From Tyto alba (taxonomy: Eukaryota > Chordata > Aves > Strigiformes > Tytonidae), in NCBI RefSeq assembly GCF_018691265.1, contig NW_024881278.1:372001-436000 (forward strand): a stretch of DNA of 64,000 nt. Direction: 5' to 3'. Numbering within the stretch: position 1 is the stretch's first letter; every line of letters begins with the position of its first letter. The notes beneath the pieces are model-generated. The model was not told where the DNA came from and did no database searches. It saw nothing but the letters and a program-made list of their open reading frames with translations. The position numbers were made by a program, and so were the translations under genes. Below are positions 42,101 through 52,440 of the stretch, piece after piece.

Positions 42101-44323
42101 CAATACCTTCACCCACCCTTCCCAGCCACAGTGGACACAGGAGTGTCACGGGAATTGTCATCTTGTGAGTGTAGCCTGAAGGATTAGAGGGGCTGCTCGG
42201 GGCCATGGCTGCTGGTGGAGGCAATGACCATACTGCTTCTGATATCTCAGCCTAGGGGGGTTAGCCAGATGATCTGGGCATCATCAGACATCCTAACATA
42301 CATGCCTGGAGAAGTGGAGGGATATAAAGTACTGCAACTGTGCAAAATGTTGATATTCCCATCCCTGCTCACAGGTGCTTGCCCCACTTCCACACTGAGC
42401 TGACGTTGCCAAGGCAGTCTCCCTGCTAGCCTGCATCAGGGCTAGGCATTGTACACTTCCCTCCAAACGAGAAGCGGTGATTCGTCAGCTCTGTCCTTTC
42501 CAACTGAAATATGCTATTCTGTTCTATGATATCCATTTTAGAGATCTGCTTCCAGATGGAGATGTCATAGACTCAAGTCTTGCTAGCAGTGGATCGGCCC
42601 TGGAGATAACAATGTCTGGAGAGAATAAGCCCAAAATGAAATGTTTCTGCCCACAAGCCTGGCCATATCCTTCTCAGATGCTTCCAGGAAGAGGGTACAC
42701 TTAGACAGATCCTCAGCAATGATGCTGATCTGGAGGATTCCGAGTCAAAAACTGCTAGGCATCAGCAAGTCAGCAAAAAGGGACCGCTGCAGAGACTTTG
42801 GTATCCATGTGCACCAAAAGGCTATGTGAAAGCAGAGTTCAAGCAGTCAAAAGAAAGATTTGGACTAGAGGTTGGACTAAGGTATCTTCTGCATCTACGA
42901 GCAGTTGCTTGTTATTTTGTGATTCACTGTTCGCAAATCTCTGCTTCTGCAGTCACGATGCTAGCTTGGTTTGTTTGTGTATCCTTTCCAGTGCTCCAGA
43001 CCCCAGCCTGGGTTTGTCCTGCCTAGTACATCCTTCCTCAGACCCATGCAGCTTGCAGTGGCTATTTCAGACACCAAAATGCATCTTACACTTATTTCCG
43101 TTTGTTGCTACTTGATGGATGAAAGCATCCAGCAACACCAATCAGCCACATCTGCCAGGGCTTGTATGGCTGGACATGAAGTGCTGAAACCCTGAAAACT
43201 CCCTCCTCTGCTGCCCTCAGTGCTCAGAGCATAGAAAGGAAACACAGCCTTGTGGCATTGGATGCAAGTTTGATGCAAAATTGAGTGGAGTGGTACAGGA
43301 ACAACACGTTATCTTTGAACTCCTGCCAAGCGCAATGTAGTGCTTGAACTGTGGATTTTAGTTTGAGCTTATTTCTAACAACAAGCTGCAGAAAACTATC
43401 CTTTAAATCCCATGTGCTGTTAAAACAAACGGAAGCTGCTGAAGCATTTGCTCATGCTTATGTCTTGCCCAAATGATTATGCCTACAGGACTGGAGAGAC
43501 ATTTCACTCCTGGAACATCAAGCCAACCCAGAGTTTCCAAAGTTTATCAAGTGCGACACATACCAAAAAGACATATTTTATACTACCACTGAAACTTGGC
43601 AACAGTTTAACTGTAATGTGTTGCCCTGGCTCACCTATTAGTGGGAATAAATACACACCTTAACATCTAAGTTGTGGAAGCTAAGGAGCACACCTTAACA
43701 ACTTAAGTTGAACCAATGCCTAGAGGATAAATGAATCTGCATGGTCACAGGGAGTCCTTAGAACCTGACGAAGAACTGTTAAAAACCAGCATTTAAGCAT
43801 CTAAGTAATTTAGTATGCAATACATGCTTCAGCCCCCACCTGCCTTCGGAGTGTGGCCCTCAAACCTGACAAAGCAATGCAGTGGGGGATCCTGCACAAT
43901 ACATCTGTAGCAGATTATGTCTTTCTTGGGGGCCATGAGTGCTATTTTACCTGCTGCCCTGACATTTTTCAGCTTTGTGTGGAAAAACCATGAAAGTAAA
44001 ATCTCTAGTGGGACCAAGTAACTGCCCTGGGCTCTATGTGCCCGTAGGGAAGTGAAGGATTCTCCTCTCTTCTTTGCATGACTGATTAATAGGACATTGA
44101 GGAGCAGACAGCTGTGACTCTCACTTGCCCTCCAACCCAATGAGAATACAAACTCTCTGTCAAAGTCCATGTGGAAAGGGGAGAAAGTGTTTCCCAGCAT
44201 GGAGAGAGGAACTGTGACCACGTGGAGGAAGTAATGGTAGCTAGAGGAGAGAAGGGTGAGATCGGAAGACAAACAAGGAGCATTTCTCAGCCTGGCTTTG
44301 ACTTTATTTTGCAAGAGTGAAGC

Positions 44324-44365
<42 letters not shown>

Positions 44366-47300
44366 TATAAAACAGCTGTGAAATCTTCACTGAGCCTCTA
44401 CTCTTGTATCACCTGCTGTACTGTCCCCAAAGGGTGGACCAGAGGCAGCAAAACTGCAGAGCCTTCCTATCCTGCCTCATTGAGTGCCAGCAAGCAGAGC
44501 CATTTGCAAAAGATTGTGACCATCCCTGCAGCCTAAAGCTTTGTTCAGGCTTTGAGGCAGTCCAGGGAAGATGGTCATGGCCAGGAGACGGGGATGGCTA
44601 ATGGAAGCAAGGGCTGGGATGGAAATCAGAGGCCAGAGCCTAGTGGTCTGGATTTACTGCCCTGGCTGCCACTGAAAGGGTAAGAGGGAACCCTTGCTTC
44701 CATGAGTATCTGTGTCCCCACATATCTCCCCCAGCACTAGCCAGTCTGACCAGGGCCCTGTGTCTCTAAAGGGATGGCTATTTGCATTTGCCGCCCTTGG
44801 CACCTGCCTAGGTCCTTACACCAGAACAGGGCCTGCTCTCAGGGACCTTGCGCTGAAGCCTGTCAAAACCAGTAGAAAATAGGATCATGATGAAGAAATA
44901 CTGCACAGGAATAATACTGCTGTTATAAATATATCCCAGAAAAGAGCAAAACCTTCTGTGGCCATGAATGAGTATTGTCTGTGTTATGTTTCCCAGCTTA
45001 TCAACTGTCCATCACTTGGCACATTTTATGTGGCTGATTTGAAGTAAGTAAACCTTGTGCCACACAAAAGAGGGCTGCCTGAGGACACTAATCTGGCACA
45101 AAGTCCAACACTTGCCACAAAGTCTGGATCTGATTTTTCTGAGCTGCGTGATACATGCTTTTACCAGGAATAACTAATTTCTAGCCCAACTACTAACTCC
45201 TACATTTAAGGGTAGCACTTCTACAGCCAAGCATTAGGAAGGCTTGCAGTGCCTCATAGTGAGAAAGCAGCAGAGCTGTGCTGATTTACAGTGGGAGAGA
45301 ACCTGGACCTAGGAGTATATCCAGCATTTATATTCCTAGGCAAGGATGGTAGGAATAAAGGCAGAGCAGCAAAGAAGGATGGAGATACTTAAAGGAGGCT
45401 GCAAGCACTTAGCTCTTGTTTCACATCTGTGCAGTCTTTTTTGGTAACTGCAGTGTCCATAGGGCCCTTGCTGAAGCAGAAGGGGACAGCCAGATGGTAA
45501 CTTTTAATTTAAAGGGCTTGTCAGGATATCCACATCTCAGCTGGGTTTTTCTGGGAAAAGAGTGTGCATGGTGTTACCAGCACACTTTCCATGCATGTGG
45601 ATCCACTGTGCTGGGCCCTTCAGCAACCCAGTCCCAGCTCCTGCTTGGAGCTGTCTAGATGGGGAAAGAGGGTGATACAAGAGAAGCACTGACCAGTTTA
45701 ATAGGAAGCAGTATCTTCTCCACTTGCCATGGTACACTTACAAGCAATTACGGGCATTAGTGTTGCAGTGGTGACAAGGAAGATCTCAAATAGTCAGGAT
45801 TTCCAGTTGAGGGATATGTTTCTTCTTCAGAGTATGGTTCCATATTGTACCAGACGAAGGTTTAAAGTGCTCAAAACTCTGTTGCATTTCCTGCAGACTG
45901 GAAATGCGTAGGAAACGTCACTGTGGAAACACTGAAACTGCATCTTACGGGAAGGATGCTCCCTAGACTGTGGTATAGACAATCTTGTTGCATTTGTGGT
46001 GGGTAATTGCAGCAAGAATGTCAACTCAAAGAGTGGCTGCAGAGCTCTGGAAGTCCTGATCACTTTGAGCCAATGTGGGCATCTCAGGCAGGGTTTCCAA
46101 GCTCCTGCCTGGAGATCCAGAAACATGCAGCAAGACTCGATGCTCTGGCTGCTCTGGATTATCAGGCAAGAAGAGCACCCCATGGTCCAAGGAGCTCTGA
46201 GGCTGCCAGGATAATCCAGAGCCCCCCCCAGAAGAGTGGACCTCCTGCTGGCAAAGGCACCCCTGCCCCATGTCAATCAACAACACATCCTTGCTCCTGG
46301 GACAGTTCATCTGTTTTGGTGAATGCTCATCAGAGCTCAGCCATGAAACCTCCCTCCAGCCCAGTGAATTGACATTCTCTAATCAGTGCTAATGAGGTGA
46401 TCTATTTAATTAGCTGAACTCACAAATCACCTGCCTAAACACCACTGGTTGTCAGCAGAGAAATTTTACTGAAGTGTCTTTTAAGATGAGGCCTAAGATG
46501 TGATATGTATGACATTTGTCCATGCAGTGTGCTCATTTCCACGTTCCTTGTGCCTACATATTTCCTTCCACTTAATTTAGCTTTTTAACTTCTGTTTATC
46601 TACTAGTAACTCTTTCAACTCTTGAATTATTTAGGGCATTTTGATCATCTTTACCTGGGAAATCTGTGTTGCAGGGGTACTCACAGGCACACTTTCAGTC
46701 TCTCCTGTGGGAATAAAGAACTTCAGTCAATTAAAATGACTTATTATGGTTGCTATAAATAACTGGAACAGAGGGTTTGAAGTCCCTCTTGAGGTACACA
46801 TCAGTTTTAAAGGACTCAAGTCTCACTTTAGGAGGTGTGAACACCATATAATTTGTAAAATAAACTGCAGTTGTGAAACAGGAATGGCCCACCTAAATCA
46901 GATGTTAAATTCACCTCATTTGCTGTCCTCTGTCTGTCCAAAGCTGATTCATGTGAAGAGGTGAGAGTCTTGTATGTGCAATTAAGACTAAATTGCTCCC
47001 TGTGAAGTTCAGTTCTGTGTACCAGCCTTAAGTAACAGGATTTTTACCCCAAAGTGTATTTTTACCCTAAAGTATTTTTACATATTTCAAGTATCTCCAC
47101 AAAAGGCTGATCTGATCTGTATATTTTAAGCCCTAAATTATATTTTGTCATAATGCATTCCAAGCAATAATCACGTCTTTTGTAACACCAATAAAATACA
47201 TCTTTTCATCAGTTTCATCATTGCTAGGTTTTTGTGGCATTGTGATCCCACCTGATATTGTACAACGGAGCTACACTTAACATTGCTGAAACAGTCTTAG

Positions 47301-50051
47301 CTCATGGAGGAGCTTATATCTATTTTGCAAAAGTGTTTCGGACACTGAAGAGACATTATCTCTAGGTATTAACTGATTGAAACCAAAAAGTCCATATTTA
47401 TTATTTCTTCTTCAAACACTGTCTCTTCTGTGAAGAAACCTTCAATTATCCAACAGAAATTATTGCTTGTTGTGCCACCGTTGCACTTTGAGGGAATTTG
47501 CAGTCCTGTGGCCATCAGTTCCCACGTTATTCCCTATGTCAGGCTCCTTGGCTAGCCTTCACTCCCAGAAAGCACCATGCCACCCAAATACATGTCTGGA
47601 TCGCCTCCCCTCAGCAATGTCACTTCATAAGGGGGATTTTCTTTTGCTCCCAAGCATTTGCTTCACCCATCTCTGCTGTCAGTCACAGATATGACTAGTG
47701 ACCCCATGCCCAATTCTAGGGGCAGCCAAGCTCCCTCTTTCCATGCAGAAACTCAGTGCCTTATCCACCTGGGCCTTTAAGACCACAGAAATTCAGTTCT
47801 ACAGAGTCTTGAAACAGTGCAGGGAGGACTCTATGCAGTCAGCCAGTGCATGAAGGGGAAAGCTGAATACTGGAAGTCAGAGCTTTGCAGGGCACAGCTA
47901 TGCTCTGATTTCTTTACCCCTGAGGGGAATATGGGTTACCACCAAGGGCACCTACAAAATGGCACTGTTCTGGTCTCTCAGATTTGTCCTGATTCAGAGG
48001 AATGTGAGCAAATTCCACAGTGACTCACAGAAGTGAGAGGTGAAGGAGGAGAGGCCATGTGTCCCTCTCTGCCCATGTGCCACTTTCTCCCCATGCTGAC
48101 TGGTCTCGCATCTGTGGGGTTGGGTATCACGGTCAGACACTGACCCTCCGGAGAATATCCTCCGAGGTTCCTCCTGGGGAAAACAAGGGGCAGTAGGCTG
48201 ACTGGGAGAAGTAATCATGACCCTGAACTGCCAGCTCTTTGGGGTCAAAACCCATCAGCCAGCCTGCACCAAGTCCCAAGTTTCATCTTTTAAATGACAG
48301 GTTGTTTTCATTTTCAGCTTTGGCACTTCTGGGTCTTTTTTTTTTATTATTATTTTCTCTGCACCCCCACAAACTGGAAACTGACTTTTGGTCTGAAGTG
48401 AATGATGAAGCTTTCTCACAATGACTGGAGCTGAGGCTTGAGAAGATAGTTGGTGTGTACTGCAATCCTCCTGAATCAAGGAAAGTGAGGTGCATGTTTA
48501 TTCTGATGTAAATGCTACTGCTGGACTTACTGTGGGATGGTAATGACTGACCCAAAAAGAGCAAGAGGACATGTTTCTTAATTAACAGCACAATACAAAC
48601 CAGATGCTGGGAGGACAAGGAGATGCTGTTTTTGCAAAGGGGTGGATGTATTGAATGCCGAGTTTTGTGAAGGGCAAGAGATGTCAGGTAGAAACACAGG
48701 ACAGCAAGGAAGAGCCATGGTCTCCTCACATTTTCTCTGGGTGTTTTTCAAGCTGATACATAACATAGAGGACTCGACCCAAGCCCTGCAGAAGTCTGTA
48801 AGGATCTTTTATTTGGGTTTGGATATGGATCAGTCTGTAACGTCCTTGGACACACTCAAAGCAAGGAACTGCTCCTGAGCAAGACTAGAAGAGCGGAGAG
48901 GATCCCTGCTAATGTGATTTTACCTCCCACCTTTGCTATAGGCATAAGCAGAAGCACTCTCTGCACATACCCAGTCAAAACCCAGATCATTTCTATAAAG
49001 CCATTGCCAGAAGCTGGAATAGAGGAGGCTCCTCACAGTTGCACTGTGGGAAGCAAGGGGTTTTGTGGTTATCTCTCAATTTCTTCAGTGAACATCTGCA
49101 GCCCATGAGGGAATACCAATTAATTGGAAAAAATTCCATGAGTTAATTTCCTTTTTAGCCTGCTGTAGTGCAGGGGCCTAGGTACACAGAGCTAATTTAG
49201 TCAAATTAGAATAATAATAGAGAAATTAACTCTTCCGTTACCAATGCCATGAGTGAATGTTGGCACTATGAAGCATCTTTTAAGAGGGAAAGAGATGATC
49301 CAGGCTCTCTCTTGAGCTGACAGTTATGGGCACTCCTAAAGCTGTTCTCCCTGTTCCTCATAGTTTCAAGAGTTCCTCAGCATATGGACACAATGCTGCA
49401 AGGGATTTGGGGTGGAAAGCAAGTACCACCAGCCACACTCTCCCCTGCAAGAAGCACATCTAAAGCAAATAACCACTAAAACCCTGGACCTGAAACCCCT
49501 GAGCTTTGCAGACTTTCTAAAAAAGTGCTGCTGACTGTAGCAGGACTGGTTGCATGCAAGCAGTTGTGGCCTGTGGTGCTTGCAAGATCAGAACTGGTGC
49601 AGAAGTCTGGGTTGTGGCACTGACATAAACGAGAACCGCTTGCAACAAAGCATGTGGGGGAGAGAAGCAAATCCACATCACAGAGCCCTCATGTAGACGT
49701 AGCTTTTGACAGAAGTCTCTGTACATCCCAAGGCAGAGGTGGGTCCAAGACAAGAGGGAGAAGTGACTTCCCACATTTGAAACATGTCATATGCCACAGG
49801 ATTATTTTCCAGAGGGGAGAGGGAGGTATTTCTAAAATAAGAGATAAAAACCTCAAACCCCAGATATTTCTATGAAACTAAAAGAAGGGAACATTTGTCC
49901 ACAGCTGCTGTGGCTAAGAGGTGCTCTTGGGGGGCTTGCTGGCATCTACCAACAGACACTAACATGAGAGCAGGTTTATTCCTCACTGTCTTTCATACTA
50001 TCAAGAAGTGAAATAAGAAGATGCTTTACCTTCTTGTTTGTTTGAGTCCAT
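24040..50051 (-). CDS. ARHGEF33: ARHGEF33, Rho guanine-nucleotide exchange factor, complete coding sequence (15 exons)
   Basis: This is a predicted RhoGEF of 801 residues; the human orthologue is about 840. Rho GEFs promote GDP release from Rho-family GTPases through a Dbl-homology (DH) domain. Residues about 10-120 are a coiled coil, residues about 270-460 the DH domain, and the rest is Ser/Pro-rich. I see no PH domain. The coding exons on the - strand are 50051-50030, 46704-46655, 40786-40622, 38984-38863, 37947-37805, 35959-35900, 34685-34473, 33849-33720, 32399-32267, 31444-31361, 30471-30388, 29596-29448, 28549-28391, 26651-25898 and 24177-24040. All phases agree, the sum is 2406 nt, and the frame ends in TAA. 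Identity is based on close agreement with human ARHGEF33 as I recall it, and on its position next to SOS1. The first two exons and the last rest on splice logic and weaker similarity. Confidence 0.93.
25898..26651 (-). CDS. ARHGEF33: ARHGEF33 large C-terminal exon
   Basis: The exon begins (P)[18 protein letters not shown], continues through [17 protein letters not shown] and [13 protein letters not shown], and ends EKQSFLE. It is 251 codons long, Ser/Pro-rich and acidic in the middle, and probably disordered. The acceptor is TTTTTAAG, preceded by an unusually long pure-T tract (26 A on the + strand at 26683-26708). Its donor is GTAAGG. Confidence 0.92.
26683..26708. repeat. A26 homopolymer in an ARHGEF33 acceptor
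   Basis: It follows an (ACAAA)-like run at 26664-26682. On the gene strand it is a pure T tract 31-57 nt upstream of the acceptor of the large C-terminal exon, so it sits in or just beyond its polypyrimidine tract. Confidence 0.95.
27325..27670 (+). mobile_element. old CR1 fragment, + orientation, in ARHGEF33 intron
   Basis: Recognisable CR1 ORF2 3' phrases occur: GCAGAGCTCTGCGTCTAGGG, CAAGATAACCCCATGCATCA, GGGTTATAGTCAATGCCAG and GTTGATGAGGCCCCATCTGG. It is diverged and broken. The borders are approximate. Confidence 0.7.
28391..28549 (-). CDS. ARHGEF33: ARHGEF33 exon after the DH domain
   Basis: The exon encodes (K)[17 protein letters not shown] and then [20 protein letters not shown]. 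The human counterpart has LYKGLASQC and GIHSEELLQ. Acceptor CCCTCAG, donor GTAAGC, phase 2 in and 2 out. It begins where a PH domain would normally follow a DH domain, but no PH-like sequence is seen. Confidence 0.93.
28612..28830 (-). mobile_element. degenerate CR1 3' end, - orientation
   Basis: AGAATCTCAGAAAACAGGG followed by TTGGGAGGGACCTT resembles the inverted CR1 end (AGAATCATAGAA...GGTTGGAAGGGACC). CTGTTCTTAATGTTCCTCC and the following text fit the next CR1 segment. It is heavily decayed. Confidence 0.5.
29448..29596 (-). CDS. ARHGEF33: ARHGEF33 exon: end of DH domain
   Basis: The exon encodes [39 protein letters not shown] and [11 protein letters not shown]. The pattern QxL.FI.HY.LLF matches the last long helix of DH domains. 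Acceptor GCCTCAG, donor GTAAGC. Confidence 0.95.
30388..30471 (-). CDS. ARHGEF33: ARHGEF33 exon: DH domain
   Basis: The exon of 28 codons encodes [20 protein letters not shown] and PEYLIHLQ. It enters and leaves in phase 0. Acceptor ACTTCAG, donor GTAGGG. Confidence 0.94.
31361..31444 (-). CDS. ARHGEF33: ARHGEF33 exon: DH domain
   Basis: The exon of 28 codons encodes [20 protein letters not shown] and IHVVILKE. The acceptor is TTTTGTAAG and the donor GTAAAC. Phase 0 at both ends; skipping it would keep the frame but damage the DH fold. Confidence 0.94.
32267..32399 (-). CDS. ARHGEF33: ARHGEF33 exon: DH domain
   Basis: The exon encodes (S)[39 protein letters not shown] and LTNDE. Acceptor CTTTCAG, donor GTATGT; it enters in phase 2 and leaves in phase 0. 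This is very close to the human sequence. Confidence 0.95.
33720..33849 (-). CDS. ARHGEF33: ARHGEF33 exon: start of DH domain
   Basis: The exon encodes (A)[19 protein letters not shown] and [20 protein letters not shown]. The [10 protein letters not shown] motif is the hallmark first conserved helix of DH domains, which contacts the GTPase. Acceptor TGGAAG, donor GTATTT. Confidence 0.95.
34473..34685 (-). CDS. ARHGEF33: ARHGEF33 exon: linker before DH domain
   Basis: The exon encodes (G)[38 protein letters not shown] and [12 protein letters not shown](A). Human has WRQPKDGKEWGEEYVTKDH at this place. Acceptor CATTGCAG, donor GTAAGG. The continuous open frame extends beyond both borders but is intron there. 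Confidence 0.93.
35284..35307. repeat. T24 homopolymer
   Basis: A pure T run in an ARHGEF33 intron; a likely sequencing and length-variation hotspot. Confidence 0.95.
35900..35959 (-). CDS. ARHGEF33: ARHGEF33 small linker exon (60 nt)
   Basis: Acceptor TTCAACAG and donor GTAGGA bound an open frame reading (G)[19 protein letters not shown](G). It is phase 1 in and out, so it can be skipped in frame. It aligns with the human SNVKGMMGPG segment, which supports it as a real exon. Confidence 0.85.
36923..37465 (-). mobile_element. CR1 LINE fragment, - orientation, in ARHGEF33 intron
   Basis: It begins with the inverted octamer end (AATCATGGAATCATAGAATG) and GTTTGGGTTGGAAGGGAC. It continues with CCGTGGGCAGGGACACCTTC, TCTAGGCTGAACACCCCCAA, and GACACAGTACTCCAGGCGGG. 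The gene strand of ARHGEF33 carries it in sense. The far end is approximate. Confidence 0.92.
37805..37947 (-). CDS. ARHGEF33: ARHGEF33 exon: linker
   Basis: The exon encodes (K)[36 protein letters not shown] and [11 protein letters not shown]. Human has [19 protein letters not shown] here. Acceptor TTGTACAG, donor GTAGGA. Phase 2 in, phase 1 out. Confidence 0.93.
38548..38699 (-). CDS. ARHGEF33: candidate alternative ARHGEF33 exon
   Basis: An open frame of 152 nt stands between acceptor GCTTTTAG (38700) and donor GTAGGA (38547). It reads [32 protein letters not shown] and [18 protein letters not shown](R). It enters in phase 0 and leaves in phase 2, exactly like the constitutive exon at 38984-38863. 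It can replace that exon but not follow it, because the other frame hits TGA. It begins with ATG directly after an in-frame TAG, so it could also be an alternative start exon. I do not recognise it from human. Confidence 0.45.
38863..38984 (-). CDS. ARHGEF33: ARHGEF33 exon: coiled coil
   Basis: The exon encodes [20 protein letters not shown] and [20 protein letters not shown](K), with heptad-like Leu/Ile spacing and many charged residues. The last half appears nearly identical to human. Acceptor TTTCTCAG, donor GTAAGG. Confidence 0.94.
39042..40621. other. ARHGEF33 intron, nothing recognised
   Basis: The interval between the two coiled-coil exons shows no family similarity. The open frames seen on either strand appear to be chance frames. 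Confidence 0.5.
40622..40786 (-). CDS. ARHGEF33: ARHGEF33 exon: N-terminal coiled coil
   Basis: The exon encodes [40 protein letters not shown] and [15 protein letters not shown]. Human reads [19 protein letters not shown] here. It is 55 codons in phase 0. Acceptor CCTCTAG, donor GTAGGA. Confidence 0.94.
42490..42535 (+). mobile_element. CR1 3' tail remnant
   Basis: CTGTCCTTTCCAACTGAAA followed by TATGCTATTCTGTTCTATGA resembles the CR1 end CCCTTCCAACCC...ATTCTATGATTCTATGA. How far the element extends upstream is unclear. Confidence 0.55.
44330..44370. repeat. (TA)n microsatellite, interrupted
   Basis: About 13 TA units, an ACAC interruption, then four or five more units, in an ARHGEF33 intron. 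Confidence 0.95.
46655..46704 (-). CDS. ARHGEF33: ARHGEF33 50-nt N-terminal exon
   Basis: Acceptor TTCCCACAG and donor GTAAAG bound (G)[16 protein letters not shown], the only frame without a stop. It leaves in phase 0, and the join gives [13 protein letters not shown], comparable to human IASLQSLISEL. It was too short to stand out on its own; support is phase, splice sites and position. Confidence 0.75.
46705..50029. other. ARHGEF33 first intron between coding exons
   Basis: I see no further exon or known repeat. There are several short frames, none with family similarity. Confidence 0.5.
50030..50051 (-). CDS. ARHGEF33: ARHGEF33 first coding exon (start codon)
   Basis: ATG at 50051-50049 in the context GCAGCCATGG (a strong Kozak match) starts MDSNKQE(G). 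Donor GTAAAG at 50029 leaves phase 1, matching the next exon. Human starts with a similar short Lys-rich peptide ending in GE. The start is plausible but unproven; an alternative start exon is possible at 50617-50590. Confidence 0.65.
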
Positions 50052-50589
50052 GGCTGCTATAGGGTGTGCGTCCTTGCAGGGACTCCTGTCCTCACTCTGG
50101 AGGGTTCTGGCTGGTCACTGGGAACATCCCATGGCTTAGAGCTGCCCACATAGGAGCCCTGGGATGGGTCAGCTGGTTTGAACCCTGAGTGCAGAAAGAT
50201 GCAGAAAGGGTTTATTGAGCAGAGGTGCTCAAAGTTCAGAAAACAGAGGGAGGAGGAGGGATTTGAGAGGGAATGAGGCATCCGAAGGGTTTGTCTGGGT
50301 TCATAGTGCCCCCATAAGCAGGATGGGCACTGGCACAAACACTTCCCTCCCAGCCCAAGGCTATTTGTGCTTATATGGATGGGTGATGAAGAGGCACTGT
50401 GTAATCCCACAGAGACTATTTGCTCAGCAAGGTGCTTTTTGTATGAACACAGAAGCAAAATGAGATGTATTTTGAATGGCACATGAACATCTTGCACGAG
50501 TGCTCATCATCAAAGAAATGACTTTTTGCTACACAACTAATCACTCAAAATATCCTCCACTCTTGTGTTTGGGTCACAGAGATACTTAC

Positions 50590-50617
50590 TGCCTTCACAG
50601 TGCTGCTGCACAATCAT
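50590..50617 (-). CDS. possible alternative ARHGEF33 start exon
   Basis: An ATG at 50617 opens MIVQQHCEG and reaches a near-perfect donor A|GTAAGTATC at 50589 in phase 1. That is the same phase as the preferred start exon, so it could join to 46704. It may equally be an upstream untranslated exon. I have no homology support. Confidence 0.3.
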
Positions 50618-51805
50618 GATGGCACTTTTGGAGTCACTTGTACTGCCATACCCGCTTTCTCTATCAGTTGTCTCCCTGACTTTTGGAGGGCACAGGAGTG
50701 CTGTAAGGCACCTTGATGTGCAGAGCTGCAGCCTCTCTGGAAACCATGGTCAACAGAGCATGATGCCATGCCCATGTCACTCCCTTGATAAAGCATCTCA
50801 TCAGTCCAGTAATGAGGTGAGGACCTTGGGAACAGTCTTAAGATAATTCCTGAGTAATGATGCAGGCAGAGCCCCGGAAAAAATGGACTGCACCAGCTCA
50901 CACTTTTATCAGCATGGGCACTGCCCCGTATCCATGCTTCCTCTCCCCAGGGTTTAATTCAGGTCAGCTTTTGTCCAGCCTTACTAGGAAACTAGATGTG
51001 ATTTAGGAGTCTAGAATAATGTCCCACTGCCATCCTGTTTGACAGACATGCCCAAGGCTGATGTGAGTTATCATACAGCACAGAGCTCTGCAGACACAGC
51101 TCTGCCAGGAGGGCTGTAGTGGTGCAGAGAAGCCTGGGGTGATGCTTTCAGGAAAGCAGGCACAGAGGAAGGCACGTAGCACTAGATAAATGAGAGAGAT
51201 GCAAAAGATGCAAGAGTCCTGAGTGGCTTTAGGAAATCACTGCAGAAGCAGTTGCTTCTGGTGCAGTCAGCAGTGTAGCTTGGGAGCCACACACTTTCGA
51301 CCCGGCAGCTTCCCAGTGTAGCACTCACAAGGCAGGAGGGTGGTGGCACCACCAAGGCCCCAGAGACAGGGTGACGCTGAGCATTTGTGAGCTGTGGCGG
51401 GGGCTCTTGTGGTCAGGCTGCGAGTGGCACAGTCATCAGCACAGCCAGCCAGCCTCTTGCTGAGTGTATGAGGTGGACTGAAAGGCCTCCAGGACAGTGC
51501 TGGATGGCCTTGGGCTTTAGCATCTTCTTGAGATTGAGGATTATTGAAAGGGTAAACTGCTTATTTGTCTTCTCGGGACACAGGATCCTCTGGTGACACA
51601 TGGAAAGCCTGAGCAAAGGTGGAGGGACTTTGTATGTGGGCTTTGTACAAACAGGCTGGAAGAGCTTCTAGGTGGATGTCTAGTTACAGTGAGATAAATG
51701 TAATAGTTTATTAAATCTGTTTTCTCTCAGCTGATAGTGTAAAAGTTTTGTTGGTTTGTTTTGGTTTTTTTTTTTTTCCTTAAGACCCTCAGACTCATGG
51801 CAGAG

Positions 51806-52011
51806 TTTAGGTGGGCACAGACCTCTGGAGTTATCTGACTCAAAGCAGGGCTACCCTCAGAGATAATCAGATTGCTCAGGGACACATCTACTCAAGGTCT
51901 GAGTATCTTCCAGAGTAGAGACTTCTCAACCTTTCTGGGCCTGTCCCAGGGCTGCCCTTCGACCATGGGGAAGAATTTTTTCCTTATGGCCAGTCAAGGT
52001 TTCCCTTGTTG
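51806..52011 (-). mobile_element. CR1 fragment, - orientation (part nearer the CR1 3' end)
   Basis: ACAGACCTCTGGAGTTATCT, CTCAAAGCAGGGCTACCCTC and GGTCTGAGTATCTTCCAGAG match the inverted CR1 3' region. It is interrupted at 52011-52018 by the unclassified repeat and continues at 52254. Confidence 0.75.
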
Positions 52012-52014
52012 GCT

Positions 52015-52249
52015 TGTTATACCAGAGTAATTGTCTTTCGTTTGTCCTCTAGTTGCAGTCTGCAACTTCCTGAGTCAACCCTTGGTTCTTTGTTATATTA
52101 AATAATCACATTACATTGGCTACTTTCCAGCATTTACGGCTCAGTGCTGGACTCTGTGAATATATAACATTGCCTGCCTGTCCCTGGTTCATCTGAACTG
52201 CCAAATATACAGAGCAAAACTAGTCAGCCCTTCCTCATCACTAAAACAA
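52015..52249. repeat. unclassified interspersed repeat, copy 1
   Basis: It runs from TGTTATACCAGAGTAA to CATCACTAAAACAA and is clearly the same sequence as 54205-54425, in the same orientation. It splits a CR1. A 6-base GCTTGT stands on both sides (52012-52017 and 52254-52259), which may be a target-site duplication, and the right end is A-rich (AAAACAAACAA). Relative to copy 2 it has an extra CAAATATACAGAG. I do not recognise the family. Confidence 0.8.
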
Positions 52250-52253
52250 ACAA

Positions 52254-52440
52254 GCTTGTGCCTGTGACAATTTATCCTTTCATTGTGTCTGTGAGAAGAG
52301 CCTGACTGGTCTCTGACTCCCGTTAGGTAGTTGCAGATGGCTGTAGGACCCCCCGCAGCCTTCCCTTCCTCAAGCTGAACAAACCCAACTCCCTCAGCTT
52401 CTCCTCCTATGCTGTGTGCTCCAGCCCTCTTCAGCAGGGG
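52254..52440 (-). mobile_element. CR1 fragment, continuation after the nested repeat
   Basis: The text CCTTTCATTGTGTCTGTGAG, GTTAGGTAGTTGCAGATGGC and CAAGCTGAACAAACCCAACT matches inverted CR1 and picks up where the upstream fragment stopped. An A26 run follows at 52444-52469. Confidence 0.75.

Larger units (their letters stand above)
40787..46654. other. large ARHGEF33 intron
   Basis: A 5.9-kb intron. I see a decayed CR1 end near 42490-42535 and a TA microsatellite at 44330-44370. A 177-codon frame at 44362-43829 (- strand) has no recognisable similarity. Confidence 0.55.

Noticed and set aside
42540..42900. possible retrocopy or degenerate coding sequence
   Set aside because: Some frames looked protein-like ([13 protein letters not shown]), but I could not link them to a family, and stops and frame changes are frequent.
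43829..44362. 177-codon open frame on the - strand
   Set aside because: It starts inside a TA microsatellite, lies in an intron of ARHGEF33, and shows no recognisable domain.
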